From: Armatimonadota bacterium
GTDB taxonomy: Bacteria > Armatimonadota > HRBIN16
DNA length: 64,000 nt
Assembly (NCBI GenBank): GCA_026003195.1
Contig: BPGU01000001.1
Location: forward strand, 372,001 to 436,000
Direction: 5' to 3'
Shown piece by piece: positions 28,126 to 37,074 of the stretch. The position numbers and the translations under genes were made by a program. The notes beneath the pieces are model-generated. The model was not told the origin of the DNA. It saw only the letters and a program-made list of their open reading frames with translations, and did no database searches. Numbering within the stretch: position 1 is the first letter of the stretch; each line of letters begins with the position of its first letter.

Positions 28126-28797
28126 ATGATATGGATACTTTTGGGTGCCCCTGGTGCCGGAAAAGGTACTCAGGCGGAACAACTGCAGAAGGATTTCGGA
28201 TTTGTGCAGATCAGCACGGGTGAGCTGCTGCGAGAAGCGATGCGAGCAGGCACCGAACTGGGCAAAACCGTGCAGGGCTACGTGACGCGCGGCGATCTGG
28301 TGCCTGATGATGTGGTAGCGGCGGTGCTGCAGGAACGATTGGTGCGGGGGGATACGGGCAACGGCGTGATACTGGATGGTTTCCCACGCACGGTACGGCA
28401 GGCAGAAATCCTCGAAACATTACTGGCAAGACATTGCTGGCAGCTGTGTGGAGTGCTCTATTTGGAAGCTTCGGAAGAAGTGGTGCAGCAGCGTCTGGGC
28501 GGCAGGCGAAACTGTCCTCAGTGTGGAGCCAACTATCATATCGTCACCATGCCGCCGAAGGTGGAAGGGCGTTGCGACCGGTGTGGGGCGGATCTGGTGG
28601 TGCGTCCTGACGACACCCCGGAGGCTATTCGGAATCGCCTCGAGGTGTACCATAAGCAAACCGAACCCCTGGTCGCCTTTTATGAGCAGCGAGCCATGCT
28701 CGAACGCATCGATGCCAGCGGTGCGGTCGATGAGGTCTATCGTTTGGTCAAGGAGGCGGTCTCGCGTCGCTGGCGACAGTGCTTGGCAGGCGGATGA
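28126..28797 (+). CDS. adk: Adenylate kinase with zinc-binding LID
   Basis: Adk interconverts ATP plus AMP and two ADP. The P-loop GAPGAGKGTQAE and the NMP-site residues around STGELLREAM are present. The LID domain has two CxxC knuckles (CPQCGANYH and CDRCGADL), the structural zinc site found in many Gram-positive and thermophilic enzymes. Length 223. The stop overlaps the map start as ATGA. Confidence 0.97.
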   Translation: MIWILLGAPGAGKGTQAEQLQKDFGFVQISTGELLREAMRAGTELGKTVQGYVTRGDLVPDDVVAAVLQERLVRGDTGNGVILDGFPRTVRQAEILETLLARHCWQLCGVLYLEASEEVVQQRLGGRRNCPQCGANYHIVTMPPKVEGRCDRCGADLVVRPDDTPEAIRNRLEVYHKQTEPLVAFYEQRAMLERIDASGAVDEVYRLVKEAVSRRWRQCLAGG

Positions 28798-29543
28798 TTA
28801 TTCTCAAGAGTCCGGCAGAGATAGAGAAGATACGCGCCGCGGGCAAGGTGCTGGCGAGAATTCTGCGCACGCTCAGCGAATCGATAACGCCTGGCGTGAC
28901 CACGACAGCGGATTTGGATGCTCTGGCAGCTATTCTGGCGAAAGAAGCGGGGGCACGTGCGGCGTTTAAGGGTTATATGGGCTATCCTGCGCATATCTGC
29001 ACTTCGGTGAACCACCAGGTGGTGCATGGACTGCCGTCGAACCGGGTGCTGATGCCGGGAGACATCCTGAGCATCGATATGGGCGTGGAACTGGACGGCT
29101 ATTATGCCGATGCCGCTGTGACCGTGCCCGTTGGTGAAATCACACCGGAAGCTCAAAGGCTGCTGGATATCACGCGCCAGGCGCTGTACGTGGGGATAGA
29201 CCAGGCGCAGGTGGGAAAGCGCATCGGGGATATCGCTTCCGCCATCCAGAAGTTTGTGGAGCGGCATGGCTACTCGGTAGTGCGTGAACTGGTGGGGCAT
29301 GGCGTGGGCAAGAAGATACACGAAGACCCTCCGGTGCCAAACTACGGAAAGCCGGGTACCGGACCGGTGCTCCGTGAAGGGATGACGCTGGCGATTGAGC
29401 CGATGGTGAATCAGGGTAAATCGCAGGTGTTCTGCTTGTCGGATAAATGGACCATAGTGACAGAGGACGGCAAGCTCTCTGCTCACTTTGAGCATACAGT
29501 AGCCATTACTCGTAAGGGTCCGCTCATCCTTACGGTAGAGTGA
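28794..29543 (+). CDS. map: Methionine aminopeptidase, type I
   Basis: Removes the initiator methionine from nascent proteins. The ATG at 28794 overlaps the adk stop and gives 249 residues, [17 protein letters not shown]. Metal-ligand motifs are in order: [22 protein letters not shown] (two Asp), [12 protein letters not shown] (His), EPMVN and FEHTVAIT (Glu). Neighbour order adk-map-infA is classical. Confidence 0.96.
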   Translation: MIILKSPAEIEKIRAAGKVLARILRTLSESITPGVTTTADLDALAAILAKEAGARAAFKGYMGYPAHICTSVNHQVVHGLPSNRVLMPGDILSIDMGVELDGYYADAAVTVPVGEITPEAQRLLDITRQALYVGIDQAQVGKRIGDIASAIQKFVERHGYSVVRELVGHGVGKKIHEDPPVPNYGKPGTGPVLREGMTLAIEPMVNQGKSQVFCLSDKWTIVTEDGKLSAHFEHTVAITRKGPLILTVE

Positions 29544-29577
29544 GCACACACCCGTTGAGCGGGTGGGGATAGAGGCT

Positions 29578-29817
29578 ATGGCTAAGAAGAAGGAGCCTGT
29601 CGAGAAGGAGAAAGGGCTGCAGGTAGAAGGCACAGTGGTGGAGACCCTGCCGAACGCGATGTTTCGCGTGCAGATTCAGGAGGGACACATTGTGCTGGCA
29701 CATGTTTCCGGCAAGATGCGGATGCACTTTATCAAAATCTTGCCCGGGGACCGGGTGCTGGTGGAACTGTCGCCCTACGACCTGACTCGCGGGCGGATTA
29801 TCTATCGCTACAAATAG
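29578..29817 (+). CDS. infA: Translation initiation factor IF-1
   Basis: IF-1 occupies the A site during initiation. The 79-residue product is a single OB fold with [17 protein letters not shown] and [20 protein letters not shown] take ATG 29578; a GTG at 29563 is in frame but adds five unlikely residues. The N-terminus has a short Lys/Glu extension. Confidence 0.95.
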   Translation: MAKKKEPVEKEKGLQVEGTVVETLPNAMFRVQIQEGHIVLAHVSGKMRMHFIKILPGDRVLVELSPYDLTRGRIIYRYK

Positions 29818-29850
29818 CGCGTGGTCGCCCGGTTGCAGGAAGCGGAGCAC

Positions 29851-29880
29851 TTGCCGAAAGGGGTAGACTTTCGGTATAAT
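29851..29880 (+). promoter_or_regulatory. Promoter upstream of rpmJ-rpsM-rpsK-rpsD-rpoA
   Basis: TTGCCG (29851-29856), an 18-bp spacer and a perfect TATAAT (29875-29880) lie about 100 bp before rpmJ. The 5' leader includes a palindrome CGGGTTGCAACCCG. Confidence 0.7.
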
Positions 29881-29978
29881 AGATGTTTGCGTGTCCTTTG
29901 GGTGTATGAACGGACGATATGCTGCAAAAGGTCGCGGGTTGCAACCCGTGGCAGGGTGGGTAGAAGGAGTTCTGGAGC

Positions 29979-30095
29979 ATGAAAGTCAGAGCGTCAGTGA
30001 AAAAAATCTGCAACGATTGCAAAATCATACGGCGCAGGGGTGTGGTTCGGGTCATCTGCAAGAAGAACCCGAAACACAAGCAGCGTCAGGGGTAA
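29979..30095 (+). CDS. rpmJ: Ribosomal protein L36 (38 residues)
   Basis: The smallest 50S protein: translation of 29979-30095 gives [19 protein letters not shown] and ends NPKHKQRQG. The C-x2-C, later Cys and His (the zinc-binding L36 form) are all present. AGAAGGAG lies before the ATG. It ends 12 nt before rpsM. Confidence 0.96.
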   Translation: MKVRASVKKICNDCKIIRRRGVVRVICKKNPKHKQRQG

Positions 30096-30107
30096 GGAGG
30101 CAGTACG

Positions 30108-30482
30108 TTGGCACGCATTGCTGGTGTAGATTTGCCGCGAGATAAGAAGATCGAGTATGCCCTGCCGTACATCTACGGCATTGGGCTGTCGAGCGCGCGC
30201 AAGATACTGGCACAGTGTGGGATAGACCCTTCGACGCGCGTGCGTCAGCTCACGGAGGGCGAGATCAGCCGTCTGCGCGAGGTCATCGACCGCGACTATC
30301 GCGTGGAGGGTGAACTGCGTCGTGAGGTGCAGCAGAACATCCGTCGCCTTATCGAGATAGGCTGCTATCGTGGTTTGAGGCACCGACGTGGATTGCCGGT
30401 GCGAGGTCAGCGCACGCGCACCAATGCGCGCACTCGCAAAGGTCCGCGCCGCACCGTGGGTACCAAGCGAAAGAAGAAGTAA
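30108..30482 (+). CDS. rpsM: Ribosomal protein S13 (TTG start)
   Basis: S13 contacts the P-site tRNA and bridges to L5. The start is TTG 30108, seven bases after AAGGAGG, giving the canonical [19 protein letters not shown]. The C-terminal tail [18 protein letters not shown] is typical. Length 124. Confidence 0.97.
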   Translation: MARIAGVDLPRDKKIEYALPYIYGIGLSSARKILAQCGIDPSTRVRQLTEGEISRLREVIDRDYRVEGELRREVQQNIRRLIEIGCYRGLRHRRGLPVRGQRTRTNARTRKGPRRTVGTKRKKK

Positions 30483-30500
30483 TCGGGGAGGCATCAGGAG

Positions 30501-30896
30501 ATGGCAAGAAAAGCCGTTACCACGCGACAAAAGGCAAAACCGAAGAAGAACATTGTTCACGGTGTTGCGCATATCCAGTCCACCTTTAATAACACGATAG
30601 TGGCGATTACGGATGTCAAGGGCAACGTGATTTCCTGGTCGAGCGCAGGAGTAGTGGGTTTCAAAGGTGCACGCAAGGGTACCCCCTTCGCGGCACAGAT
30701 GGCAGCGGAGGATTGTGCCCGGAAGGCGATGGAGCACGGAGTGCGCAAGGTAGATGTGGAGGTCAAGGGTCCCGGTCCCGGGCGTGAGACCGCTATCCGT
30801 GCCTTGCAGGCAGTCGGGCTGGACATTCTCTCTATCAAGGACGTGACACCGGTACCTCATAATGGCTGTCGTCCGCCCAAACGACGCCGGGTGTAA
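30501..30896 (+). CDS. rpsK: Ribosomal protein S11
   Basis: S11 lies on the 30S platform. The 131-residue product contains [19 protein letters not shown] and ends with the invariant [15 protein letters not shown]. It is 18 nt after rpsM. Confidence 0.98.
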   Translation: MARKAVTTRQKAKPKKNIVHGVAHIQSTFNNTIVAITDVKGNVISWSSAGVVGFKGARKGTPFAAQMAAEDCARKAMEHGVRKVDVEVKGPGPGRETAIRALQAVGLDILSIKDVTPVPHNGCRPPKRRRV

Positions 30897-30919
30897 AGGA
30901 GCAGGAGGAGTTTCATTCG

Positions 30920-31552
30920 ATGGGTATTGCATCACCGAAGTGTCGTTTGTGTCGCCGCGAGGGCGTCAAGCTGTTCCTCAAGGGCGAACGGTGCTATACG
31001 AAAAAGTGCGCTATCGAGCGTGAGAGCCGTCGCAAGCCGCCAGGGCAGCATGGCGCCATGGCGGTGAGCAAGAAACTGACTGACTATGGCAAGCAGTTGC
31101 GCGAGAAACAGAAGCTGCGGCGCATTTACCGCATGGAAGAACGTCCGTTCCGCACGTACGTGGACGAAGCCATCCGCCGCCCGGGCGTGGCGGGAGAAAA
31201 CCTGCTGCAGCTGCTGGAGATGCGACTGGACAACGTGGTGTATCGGCTGGGGTTGGCGGTTTCTCGCGATCAAGCGCGGCAGCTGGTTTCTCACGGTTTC
31301 TTTACCGTCAACGGGCGGCAGGTCAACATTCCCTCATACCAGCTGCGTCCGGGCGACGAGGTATCCGTCGCGCAGGGCAAGCGCGACTCCGAACCGATAC
31401 GCAGTAACCTGGCGAAGCGGGGAGCACATATCCCCGACTGGTTGACCTTCGACACGAGCACGCTGATGGGGCGAGTGGTTGCACGTCCGACCCGTGAGCA
31501 GATTGATACCGATGTCGAAGAGCAGATGATTATCGAATTCTACTCGCGATAA
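30920..31552 (+). CDS. rpsD: Ribosomal protein S4, zinc-binding form
   Basis: S4 nucleates assembly of the 30S body. The N-terminus has the C-x2-C (CRLC) and a later C-x4-C (CYTKKC) that mark the zinc-binding form. The S4 RNA-binding domain ([20 protein letters not shown] and [13 protein letters not shown]) follows. Length 210, normal. Confidence 0.97.
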   Translation: MGIASPKCRLCRREGVKLFLKGERCYTKKCAIERESRRKPPGQHGAMAVSKKLTDYGKQLREKQKLRRIYRMEERPFRTYVDEAIRRPGVAGENLLQLLEMRLDNVVYRLGLAVSRDQARQLVSHGFFTVNGRQVNIPSYQLRPGDEVSVAQGKRDSEPIRSNLAKRGAHIPDWLTFDTSTLMGRVVARPTREQIDTDVEEQMIIEFYSR

Positions 31553-31663
31553 AGGCATTCTGGTGTTCGCGGTGCGCTGAGAAGGAAAGGAAAGGCGCGC
31601 GGTGGACGCCGATAGCCGGGGCGAGATGGACAAAATGCCGTAAGGAGGCAGAGAGTCCGAACG

Positions 31664-32704
31664 ATGGCAGAACCATTTTCCTTGCCGCGCATCGAATCTA
31701 TCGAGCAGAGCGGCACCTATGGCAAATTTGTCGTGGAACCTCTGGAGAGGGGGTTCGCTACCACGCTGGGCAATGCCCTGCGGCGAGTGCTGCTGTCATC
31801 TATTCCGGGAGCAGCAGTCACTGCCATCAAGGTGGAGAAAGTGCTTCATGAGTTCTCCACCATTCCCGGCGTGAAGGAAGACACCACCGAGCTCATTTTG
31901 AACATCAAGGAGCTGGCAGTGCGTGCTCCGGGGGGTGGCAGACCCAACGAAGTGATCACCCTGACTGTGGACGCGCGTGGACCGGGCGTGGTGACCGGCG
32001 CAGATGTACGTTGCCCCAACGACGTGGAGATTGCTAATCCGGAGGTCTACCTGGCGACCATCAGCGAGGAGGGGGCAACTCTGCGGATGGACCTGTATGT
32101 GCAGCGGGGACGAGGCTATGTCGCACCGGAGAAGGTGACCTTGCCCGATTCTCTGGCGAAGACCATCGGAGTGATACCTATCGGTGCGATGTTCTCGCCG
32201 GTGCGCAAGGTGAACTATATTGTGGAGTCCACGCGCGTTGGTTTTAAGACCGACCTGGAGCGGCTGACACTGGAGATATGGACGAACGGCACGATCTATC
32301 CAGTGCACGCTTTGCAGGATTCCGCACGGATTCTGCGCGACTTCATGGACATGTTCGTGCGCATGGATGCCAGTGCTTCTCTGCCATTGCCGCCAGAGAA
32401 CGTGTTGCTACCTGCCAACGTGCCGGATGTACGGGTGGAAGAGCTTGATTTCTCGGTGCGTACCTATAACTGCCTGAAACGGGCGGGGATCAGCAGTGTG
32501 CGCGACCTGGTGCACCGTACCCAGAGCGAGCTAATGAGCATCCGCAATTTCGGAAAGAGGTCACTGTACGAGGTGCGGGAAAAACTGGCGCAGCTCGGTC
32601 TCACCCTGCGAGGTGAGGACCTGGAGCAGGTGACGAAGGAGCTGGCGGCAGCTGCTGCCGAAGCGCACAAAGAGGAGAAAGAGGAAGACGAAGGCAAGGA
32701 GTGA
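31664..32704 (+). CDS. rpoA: RNA polymerase alpha subunit
   Basis: RpoA dimerises to scaffold RNA polymerase and reads UP elements. The N-terminal domain contains GFATTLGNALRRVLLSSIPG. The C-terminal domain (from about residue 255) has ELDFSVRTYNCLKRAGI and IRNFGKRSLYEVREKL. Length 346 with a Glu/Lys-rich tail. A 111-bp gap before it shows no clear promoter or terminator. Confidence 0.98.
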   Translation: MAEPFSLPRIESIEQSGTYGKFVVEPLERGFATTLGNALRRVLLSSIPGAAVTAIKVEKVLHEFSTIPGVKEDTTELILNIKELAVRAPGGGRPNEVITLTVDARGPGVVTGADVRCPNDVEIANPEVYLATISEEGATLRMDLYVQRGRGYVAPEKVTLPDSLAKTIGVIPIGAMFSPVRKVNYIVESTRVGFKTDLERLTLEIWTNGTIYPVHALQDSARILRDFMDMFVRMDASASLPLPPENVLLPANVPDVRVEELDFSVRTYNCLKRAGISSVRDLVHRTQSELMSIRNFGKRSLYEVREKLAQLGLTLRGEDLEQVTKELAAAAAEAHKEEKEEDEGKE

Positions 32705-32707
32705 CTT

Positions 32708-33061
32708 ATGCGACACCTGGTTGGTCATCGTAAACTGGGACTGCCCAGCGACCAGCGTCGTGCTTTGCTGCACGGGCTGACGCAGCAGTTGTTTATCCAT
32801 GAAGCCATTCGCACTACCGATACGCGCGCCAAAGAGGTGCGTTCCATCGCCGAGAAAATTATCACGCTCGCGAAGCGGAACGACCTGCACTCGCGGCGGC
32901 TGGCTCGGCGCATCTTGAAGTCGGAGAGCCTGGTAAAGCGGGTGTTCGATGAAATCGCTCCGCGTTATGCCAGTCGCAACGGTGGATACACACGCATTGT
33001 CCGACTGGGGAACCGTCGAGGCGACGGCGCGATGCTGGTGCTGCTGGAGCTTATCCAGTGA
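32708..33061 (+). CDS. rplQ: Ribosomal protein L17
   Basis: L17 lies near the tunnel exit. The 117-residue product has the canonical start MRHLVGHRKLGLPSDQRRA and the internal EKIITLAKRNDLHSRR. It starts 3 nt after rpoA. Confidence 0.97.
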   Translation: MRHLVGHRKLGLPSDQRRALLHGLTQQLFIHEAIRTTDTRAKEVRSIAEKIITLAKRNDLHSRRLARRILKSESLVKRVFDEIAPRYASRNGGYTRIVRLGNRRGDGAMLVLLELIQ

Positions 33062-33070
33062 GCTCGGTCT

Positions 33071-33844
33071 ATGCGTACCATTGCCGTGGTCATCGAATAT
33101 GATGGCACGGACTTTGCAGGCTTTCAGATACAGCGTGGCAAACGCACCGTGCAGGCAGAGCTCTGCCGAGCGGTGCAGAGGATAACCAAAGAGTCGGTAC
33201 CTGTTATCGGTGCAAGCCGAACAGACGCCGGTGCACATGCTACCGGACAGGTGGTGCATTTTCGGACGACGTGCCGTATTCCGGTGGAGAGAGTGCCGGC
33301 AGCGTTAAACAGCGTGTTGCCCAGAGACATTGCGGCGCGCCGGGCATGGGAAGCGGATGAGAGCTTCCACGCGCGATACAGCGCCCGTTCACGGGTGTAT
33401 CGCTATACGATATGGAATCACCCGGTGCGTTCTGCCCTGCTGGAGCGGTATGCCTATCGCGTGAGCCAGCCTCTGGATATAGAGGCCATGCAGGAAGGGG
33501 CAAGATACCTGATAGGCAAGCATGATTTCGCTGCTTTTGCCTCGGAGGTGGGGCGATATCGCAATACTATGCGAGAGGTGTACCAAGCTCATCTGCAGGC
33601 ACGCTTGCCGCTGGTTTGGCTGTGCATTGAAGCCAACGGTTTCCTGCAGGGTATGGTGCGCGCCATCATGGGCACGCTGATAGAGGTCGGTCTGGGCAAG
33701 CGCGCCCCCGAGACGATAGAGCAGCTGCTGCAAAGCGGCACCAGAGACAAAGCGGGCTTTCATGTACCGGCACACGGATTGTGTCTGGTACGAGTGAATT
33801 ATGACAAGAGCACTCTTCGGAGAAACGAACGGAGTGGCGGGTAG
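33071..33844 (+). CDS. truA: tRNA pseudouridine(38-40) synthase
   Basis: TruA converts uridines 38-40 of the anticodon arm. The catalytic Asp lies in GASRTDAGAHATGQV. The NSVLPRDIAA and FLQGMVRAIMGTLIEVG segments also match. Length 257. The position between rplQ and rplM is the classical one. Confidence 0.96.
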   Translation: MRTIAVVIEYDGTDFAGFQIQRGKRTVQAELCRAVQRITKESVPVIGASRTDAGAHATGQVVHFRTTCRIPVERVPAALNSVLPRDIAARRAWEADESFHARYSARSRVYRYTIWNHPVRSALLERYAYRVSQPLDIEAMQEGARYLIGKHDFAAFASEVGRYRNTMREVYQAHLQARLPLVWLCIEANGFLQGMVRAIMGTLIEVGLGKRAPETIEQLLQSGTRDKAGFHVPAHGLCLVRVNYDKSTLRRNERSGG

Positions 33845-33850
33845 AGGACT

Positions 33851-34288
33851 ATGACCATGAAAACCTATTCGACGAAGCCATCAGACATCAAACGAGAGTG
33901 GTTCGTAGTGGATGCGACGGACAAGCCGCTGGGGCGTCTGGCGGCGGAGGTGGCGAAGATTCTGCGCGGTAAGCATAAGCCTCTCTTCGCCCCACATCTG
34001 GACACAGGCGACTTCGTGATAGTCGTCAATGCCAGCAAGGTGAAGTTGACCGGTCACAAGGATGAGGAGCTCATCTACTGGCATACGATGTGGCCCGGCG
34101 GACTGAGGTCTATATCGCGGGGCAAGCTGATCGCCACGAAGCCGGAACGGGCGATCCGCCGCGCAGTGAAAGGGATGCTGCCCCACAACAAACTCGGTGC
34201 GGCGATGATTCGCAAGCTGAAGGTGTACGCCGGTCCGGAGCATCCCCACGAGGCACAACAGCCGAAGCCACTGGAGATTCAGATTTAG
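33851..34288 (+). CDS. rplM: Ribosomal protein L13
   Basis: L13 starts 50S assembly. The product contains [17 protein letters not shown], the [19 protein letters not shown] segment and [13 protein letters not shown] 33851 and ATG 33857 are both possible; 33857 gives [15 protein letters not shown], which is closer to the family start. Confidence 0.96.
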   Translation: MTMKTYSTKPSDIKREWFVVDATDKPLGRLAAEVAKILRGKHKPLFAPHLDTGDFVIVVNASKVKLTGHKDEELIYWHTMWPGGLRSISRGKLIATKPERAIRRAVKGMLPHNKLGAAMIRKLKVYAGPEHPHEAQQPKPLEIQI

Positions 34289-34299
34289 CGAGGGGGACT

Positions 34300-34698
34300 A
34301 TGGCAGAAGAGCAGGTACGCTATTATGCAACCGGTCGCCGCAAAACGGCGGTCGCGCGGGTCTGGCTGATGCCGGGCACGGGCAACATCACCATCAACGG
34401 CAAGCCCGCGCGCGAGTATCTGGGCAGGTTCACTCTGGAGGCGATGGTCAATCAGCCCTTCGCCGTTACCAACACCGAAGGACAGTTCGATGTCATCGCC
34501 TACTGCAAGGGAGGCGGTATCAGTGGACACGCTGGCGCGGTGCGGATGGGCATTGCCCGTGCGCTGATACAGGCGAAGCCGGAACTGCGTCCTACCCTGC
34601 GCCAGCTGGGTATTGTGACACGTGACCCGCGCGTCAAGGAGCGCAAGAAGTACGGACGCAAACGTGCACGCCGTGCCTTCCAGTACGTCAAGCGTTAA
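34300..34698 (+). CDS. rpsI: Ribosomal protein S9
   Basis: S9 contacts the P-site tRNA with its C-terminal arginine, present here in FQYVKR. ATG 34300 follows GAGGGGGAC; the frame is open upstream over rplM but non-coding there. The 132-residue product has [16 protein letters not shown] and [19 protein letters not shown]. Last gene of the cluster. Confidence 0.96.
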   Translation: MAEEQVRYYATGRRKTAVARVWLMPGTGNITINGKPAREYLGRFTLEAMVNQPFAVTNTEGQFDVIAYCKGGGISGHAGAVRMGIARALIQAKPELRPTLRQLGIVTRDPRVKERKKYGRKRARRAFQYVKR

Positions 34699-34972
34699 GG
34701 ATGGCAATTGCCCTCTCCGGTATAAACGGCTAGAGCTGTCCCGCACAGACGAAGCGTTGCTTGCGCTGGGCTGATAGACGGCAAAGAAAGGGGCGGCTTT
34801 AGCCGTTGTGGTTTCACAGATACTCTGTCAAGGCTCGATGTGGTGAGAGACCACCCGGCGACTGGAAGTCGCGAACCAATCCCCTGCGCACACAAGGGAT
34901 TGCTTCGGTCGCCACGCTCCCTCACCAAGATACGACTCGGCGGGAGCCTCGCCCTCCAGAGGGATGCCAGAG
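34699..34972. repeat. Intergenic region with stacked hairpins (REP-like)
   Basis: No gene is visible in this 274-bp stretch. Three short perfect stems follow one another: 34840-34844 with 34850-34854, 34858-34863 with 34867-34872, and 34878-34883 with 34896-34901. The segment GGGATTGCTTCGG (34896-34908) recurs in reverse complement at 59955-59967. I read this as dispersed, palindromic intergenic repeat sequence, which may end transcription of the ribosomal protein cluster. Confidence 0.5.
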
Positions 34973-34990
34973 GATTTTTCGAACACCCTC
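34973..34990. repeat. Solitary copy of the IS right-end inverted repeat
   Basis: These 18 bases (GATTTTTCGAACACCCTC) are identical to the right terminus of the IS at 1670-1687. No matching left end or transposase is near. The copy ends 9 bp before a -35 box, against 8 bp at the rpoB locus. Confidence 0.75.
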
Positions 34991-34999
34991 CTACCACCA

Positions 35000-35029
35000 T
35001 TGACTTTCGCCTTATGGTGCGTTACAGTA
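35000..35029 (+). promoter_or_regulatory. Promoter of the alpha-oxoamine synthase gene
   Basis: TTGACT (35000-35005) is followed 18-19 bp later by TACAGT or ACAGTA near 35023-35029, about 35 bp before the start codon. The -10 match is moderate. Confidence 0.5.
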
Positions 35030-35064
35030 TGTTTGGAAGACGGTGAACAGGAGGGAAGGCGAAG

Positions 35065-36261
35065 ATGAACCAGACCCTGCAGAGCTGGCTACAGGAGCAG
35101 CTGGAGGAACTAAAACGCCAGCATCTCTACAAGGTTCCGCCCATCCTGCAGAGCGCGCCCGGAGGACGGGTGTTGCTCAACGGCAAAGAGGTCGTGAACA
35201 TGTCCTCCAACAACTATCTGGGCTTGTGCACCCATCCGCGCATGAAACAAGCGGCTATGGAGGCGATAGAGAAGTGGGGTGTGGGTGCAGGCGCGGTGCG
35301 CTGGATTGGCGGAACCATGAGCCTTCATGAGGAGCTGGAGCAGAAGCTGGCACAGTTCAAGAAGACGGAAGCGGTGCTGGTATTTCAATCGGGGTTTGCA
35401 GCGAACTCGGGCACCATCCCCGCGGTGATGCAGGAAGGGGACGTGATTATCTCCGACGAGCTGAACCATGCCAGCATCATTGATGGCGTTCGTCTGAGCG
35501 GTGCGGCATACAAGAAGAGTGAAGGCTATGTGTACCGCCACAAGGATATGAACCATCTGGAAGAGATTCTCAAGCGGTGCGGGCACTTCAAAAAGCGCAT
35601 GATTATCACCGACGGCGTGTTCAGCATGGATGGCGACATTGCGCCCCTGCCCGACATCGTGGCGCTGGCGGAGAAGTACGACGCACTGGTGATGGTGGAC
35701 GACGCCCACGCCAGCGGTGTGCTGGGCGAACACGGTTCGGGAACCACCTCACACTTTGGGCTGTACGGGCGCGTGGACATCCAGCTGGGTACGCTCTCCA
35801 AAGCGTTTGGCGTCATCGGGGGATACATTGCCGGATCGCGCCTGCTCAAGGAGTGGCTGATCAACCGCGGACGCCCCTATCTGTTCAGCACCGCCCACCC
35901 GCCGGCGGTAGTTGCTGCGCTGATTGCGGCGGTGGACATCCTGATGACCGACCCCGAACCGATGAAGCGGCTGTGGGACAACACCCGCTACTGGAAGGAG
36001 AACCTGCAGAAACTGGGGTTCGACACGATGGGTAGTGAGACGCCTATCACCCCCATCTACATCGGCGAAGAGGAGAAGGCACAGAAGATGCAGCAGCGGT
36101 TGTTTGAGGAGGGGGTGTTCGCACTCGGTATTGTGTACCCCACCGTGCCGAGAGGTAAGGCACGCATCCGCACGATGCCCTCTGCGGTGCATACCCGCAA
36201 GGACCTGGACGATGCACTGGAAGCTTTCGCCAAAGTGGGCAAGGAGATGGGGCTGATATAG
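35065..36261 (+). CDS. kbl: Glycine C-acetyltransferase / 8-amino-7-oxononanoate synthase family
   Basis: This 398-residue PLP enzyme belongs to the class II alpha-oxoamine synthases, which condense an amino acid with an acyl-CoA. Visible motifs are [10 protein letters not shown], the stacking region [22 protein letters not shown], the cofactor aspartate in [11 protein letters not shown] and the Schiff-base lysine in [11 protein letters not shown]. Kbl (2-amino-3-ketobutyrate, threonine to glycine) and BioF (biotin) cannot be separated securely by motif. The close resemblance of the N-terminus to Kbl-type proteins favours Kbl, but no threonine dehydrogenase or biotin gene is adjacent. AGGAGGGAAGGCG precedes the ATG. 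Confidence 0.85.
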   Translation: MNQTLQSWLQEQLEELKRQHLYKVPPILQSAPGGRVLLNGKEVVNMSSNNYLGLCTHPRMKQAAMEAIEKWGVGAGAVRWIGGTMSLHEELEQKLAQFKKTEAVLVFQSGFAANSGTIPAVMQEGDVIISDELNHASIIDGVRLSGAAYKKSEGYVYRHKDMNHLEEILKRCGHFKKRMIITDGVFSMDGDIAPLPDIVALAEKYDALVMVDDAHASGVLGEHGSGTTSHFGLYGRVDIQLGTLSKAFGVIGGYIAGSRLLKEWLINRGRPYLFSTAHPPAVVAALIAAVDILMTDPEPMKRLWDNTRYWKENLQKLGFDTMGSETPITPIYIGEEEKAQKMQQRLFEEGVFALGIVYPTVPRGKARIRTMPSAVHTRKDLDDALEAFAKVGKEMGLI

Positions 36262-36288
36262 GAGACAAGATTTTAGCCCTTGAGGTGA

Positions 36289-36593
36289 ATGGCAAAGCAA
36301 GAGACATTGAGGCGCGTTGAAGAGGACATCGCTGCGGGGAACCTGGGCAAGGCTCGCGACCGCCTTCATGGGTTGGTGCAGCAGTACCCCGATGACCTGT
36401 CCCTTCGGTCCAAACTGGCTGAGGTGTACTGGCAGCTTCGGTTCCCCGCGATGGCAGGTTGCTACTGGTATCTCGAAGGACCGATTGGGGTTGTTTTCTG
36501 GCATTGTTCGCCCTGTTCGTGCTTGCGGCGGTCGGCTTGGTTACGGTGCTGGATGGATTAATATCCCTGCTTCGGCAAATGATTCACAGGTAA
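36289..36593 (+). pseudogene. Decayed DUF6584-like membrane protein gene
   Basis: The first 60 or so codons read as a TPR-like segment (EDIAAGNLGKARDRLHGLV, YPDDLSLRSKLAEVYW, AMAGCYWYLE), as at the N-terminus of DUF6584 proteins. The reading frame then leaves the family. From 36489 another frame encodes a hydrophobic segment, LALFALFVLAAVGLVTVLDG, ending at a stop at 36591-36593, which fits the C-terminal membrane segment of the same family. The middle of the gene appears to be lost by a frame-shifting deletion near 36475-36490. The family assignment is from memory of its motifs. Confidence 0.6.
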
Positions 36594-36607
36594 TGCCTTT
36601 CCAAGCC

Positions 36608-36635
36608 TTGACAATCCGTTATTTTGTGGTATCAT
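36608..36635 (+). promoter_or_regulatory. Promoter of the padR-nifX-like pair
   Basis: TTGACA (36608-36613), a 16-bp spacer and TATCAT (36630-36635). It overlaps the palindromic operator immediately downstream. Confidence 0.7.
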
Positions 36636-36658
36636 ATAAGTGTTTCAAACACTTATAT
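36634..36658. promoter_or_regulatory. Perfect 25-bp palindromic operator, probably for PadR
   Basis: Two perfect 12-bp arms, ATATAAGTGTTT and its complement, flank a single central C. The site overlaps the -10 and the start of transcription, and ends 14 bp before the PadR start codon. PadR-family repressors commonly bind such ATA-rich dyads at their own promoters. Confidence 0.8.
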
Positions 36659-36672
36659 AAGAGGTGATAATA

Positions 36673-37074
36673 ATGCGGAGAGGTTTCTGCAGAGGACATC
36701 ATGGGGAAGGCGAACCCTGTCGTTGTCGCCCCGAGAGACTGTCACGCCTGATAGAGCCTGTGGTGCTGCTGGTACTGAAACGGTATCCGGGCACACACGG
36801 CTATGAAATCACCCGTCACGTGCGCGAGTATGCTCTGGCAGGTGGGTCTCTGGAGCCCGGCGCGGTGTATCGGGTGTTGCGTCATCTGGAATCCATAGGG
36901 GCATTGCGCTCCGAATGGGTACTGGCAGAGGCTGGAGCTGCCAGAAGAAGTTACGTTCTGACCGAAGAGGGCGAAGCTCTGCTAGAAGACTGGCTAGAGG
37001 TTATTCGCCAGTGGTGTAACGAGATGAACCAGTTCGTTCAAACCTATAACGCTATAAAGGAGGGAAAGCAATGA
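36673..37074 (+). CDS. PadR-family transcriptional regulator with Cys/His-rich N-terminus
   Basis: This 133-residue winged-helix repressor starts at ATG 36673, six bases after GAGGTG. The PadR core is clear: IEPVVLLVLKRYPGTHGYEI, GGSLEPGAVYRVLRHLESIG and RRSYVLTEEGEALLEDWL. The short N-terminal arm contains three cysteines and two histidines (FCRGHHGEGEPCRCRPERL), suggesting metal or redox sensing. Its stop overlaps the start of a His-rich, NifX-like gene (ATGA), so the two are translated together. A perfect palindrome sits on its promoter, predicting autoregulation. Ligand unknown. Confidence 0.88.
   Translation: MRRGFCRGHHGEGEPCRCRPERLSRLIEPVVLLVLKRYPGTHGYEITRHVREYALAGGSLEPGAVYRVLRHLESIGALRSEWVLAEAGAARRSYVLTEEGEALLEDWLEVIRQWCNEMNQFVQTYNAIKEGKQ

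Noticed and set aside
34836-34915. Glycine riboswitch-like stretch (GAGAGACC) before the Kbl-type gene
   Set aside because: The other conserved riboswitch core bases are missing and the segment lies upstream of the promoter for that gene, so it would not be in its transcript.
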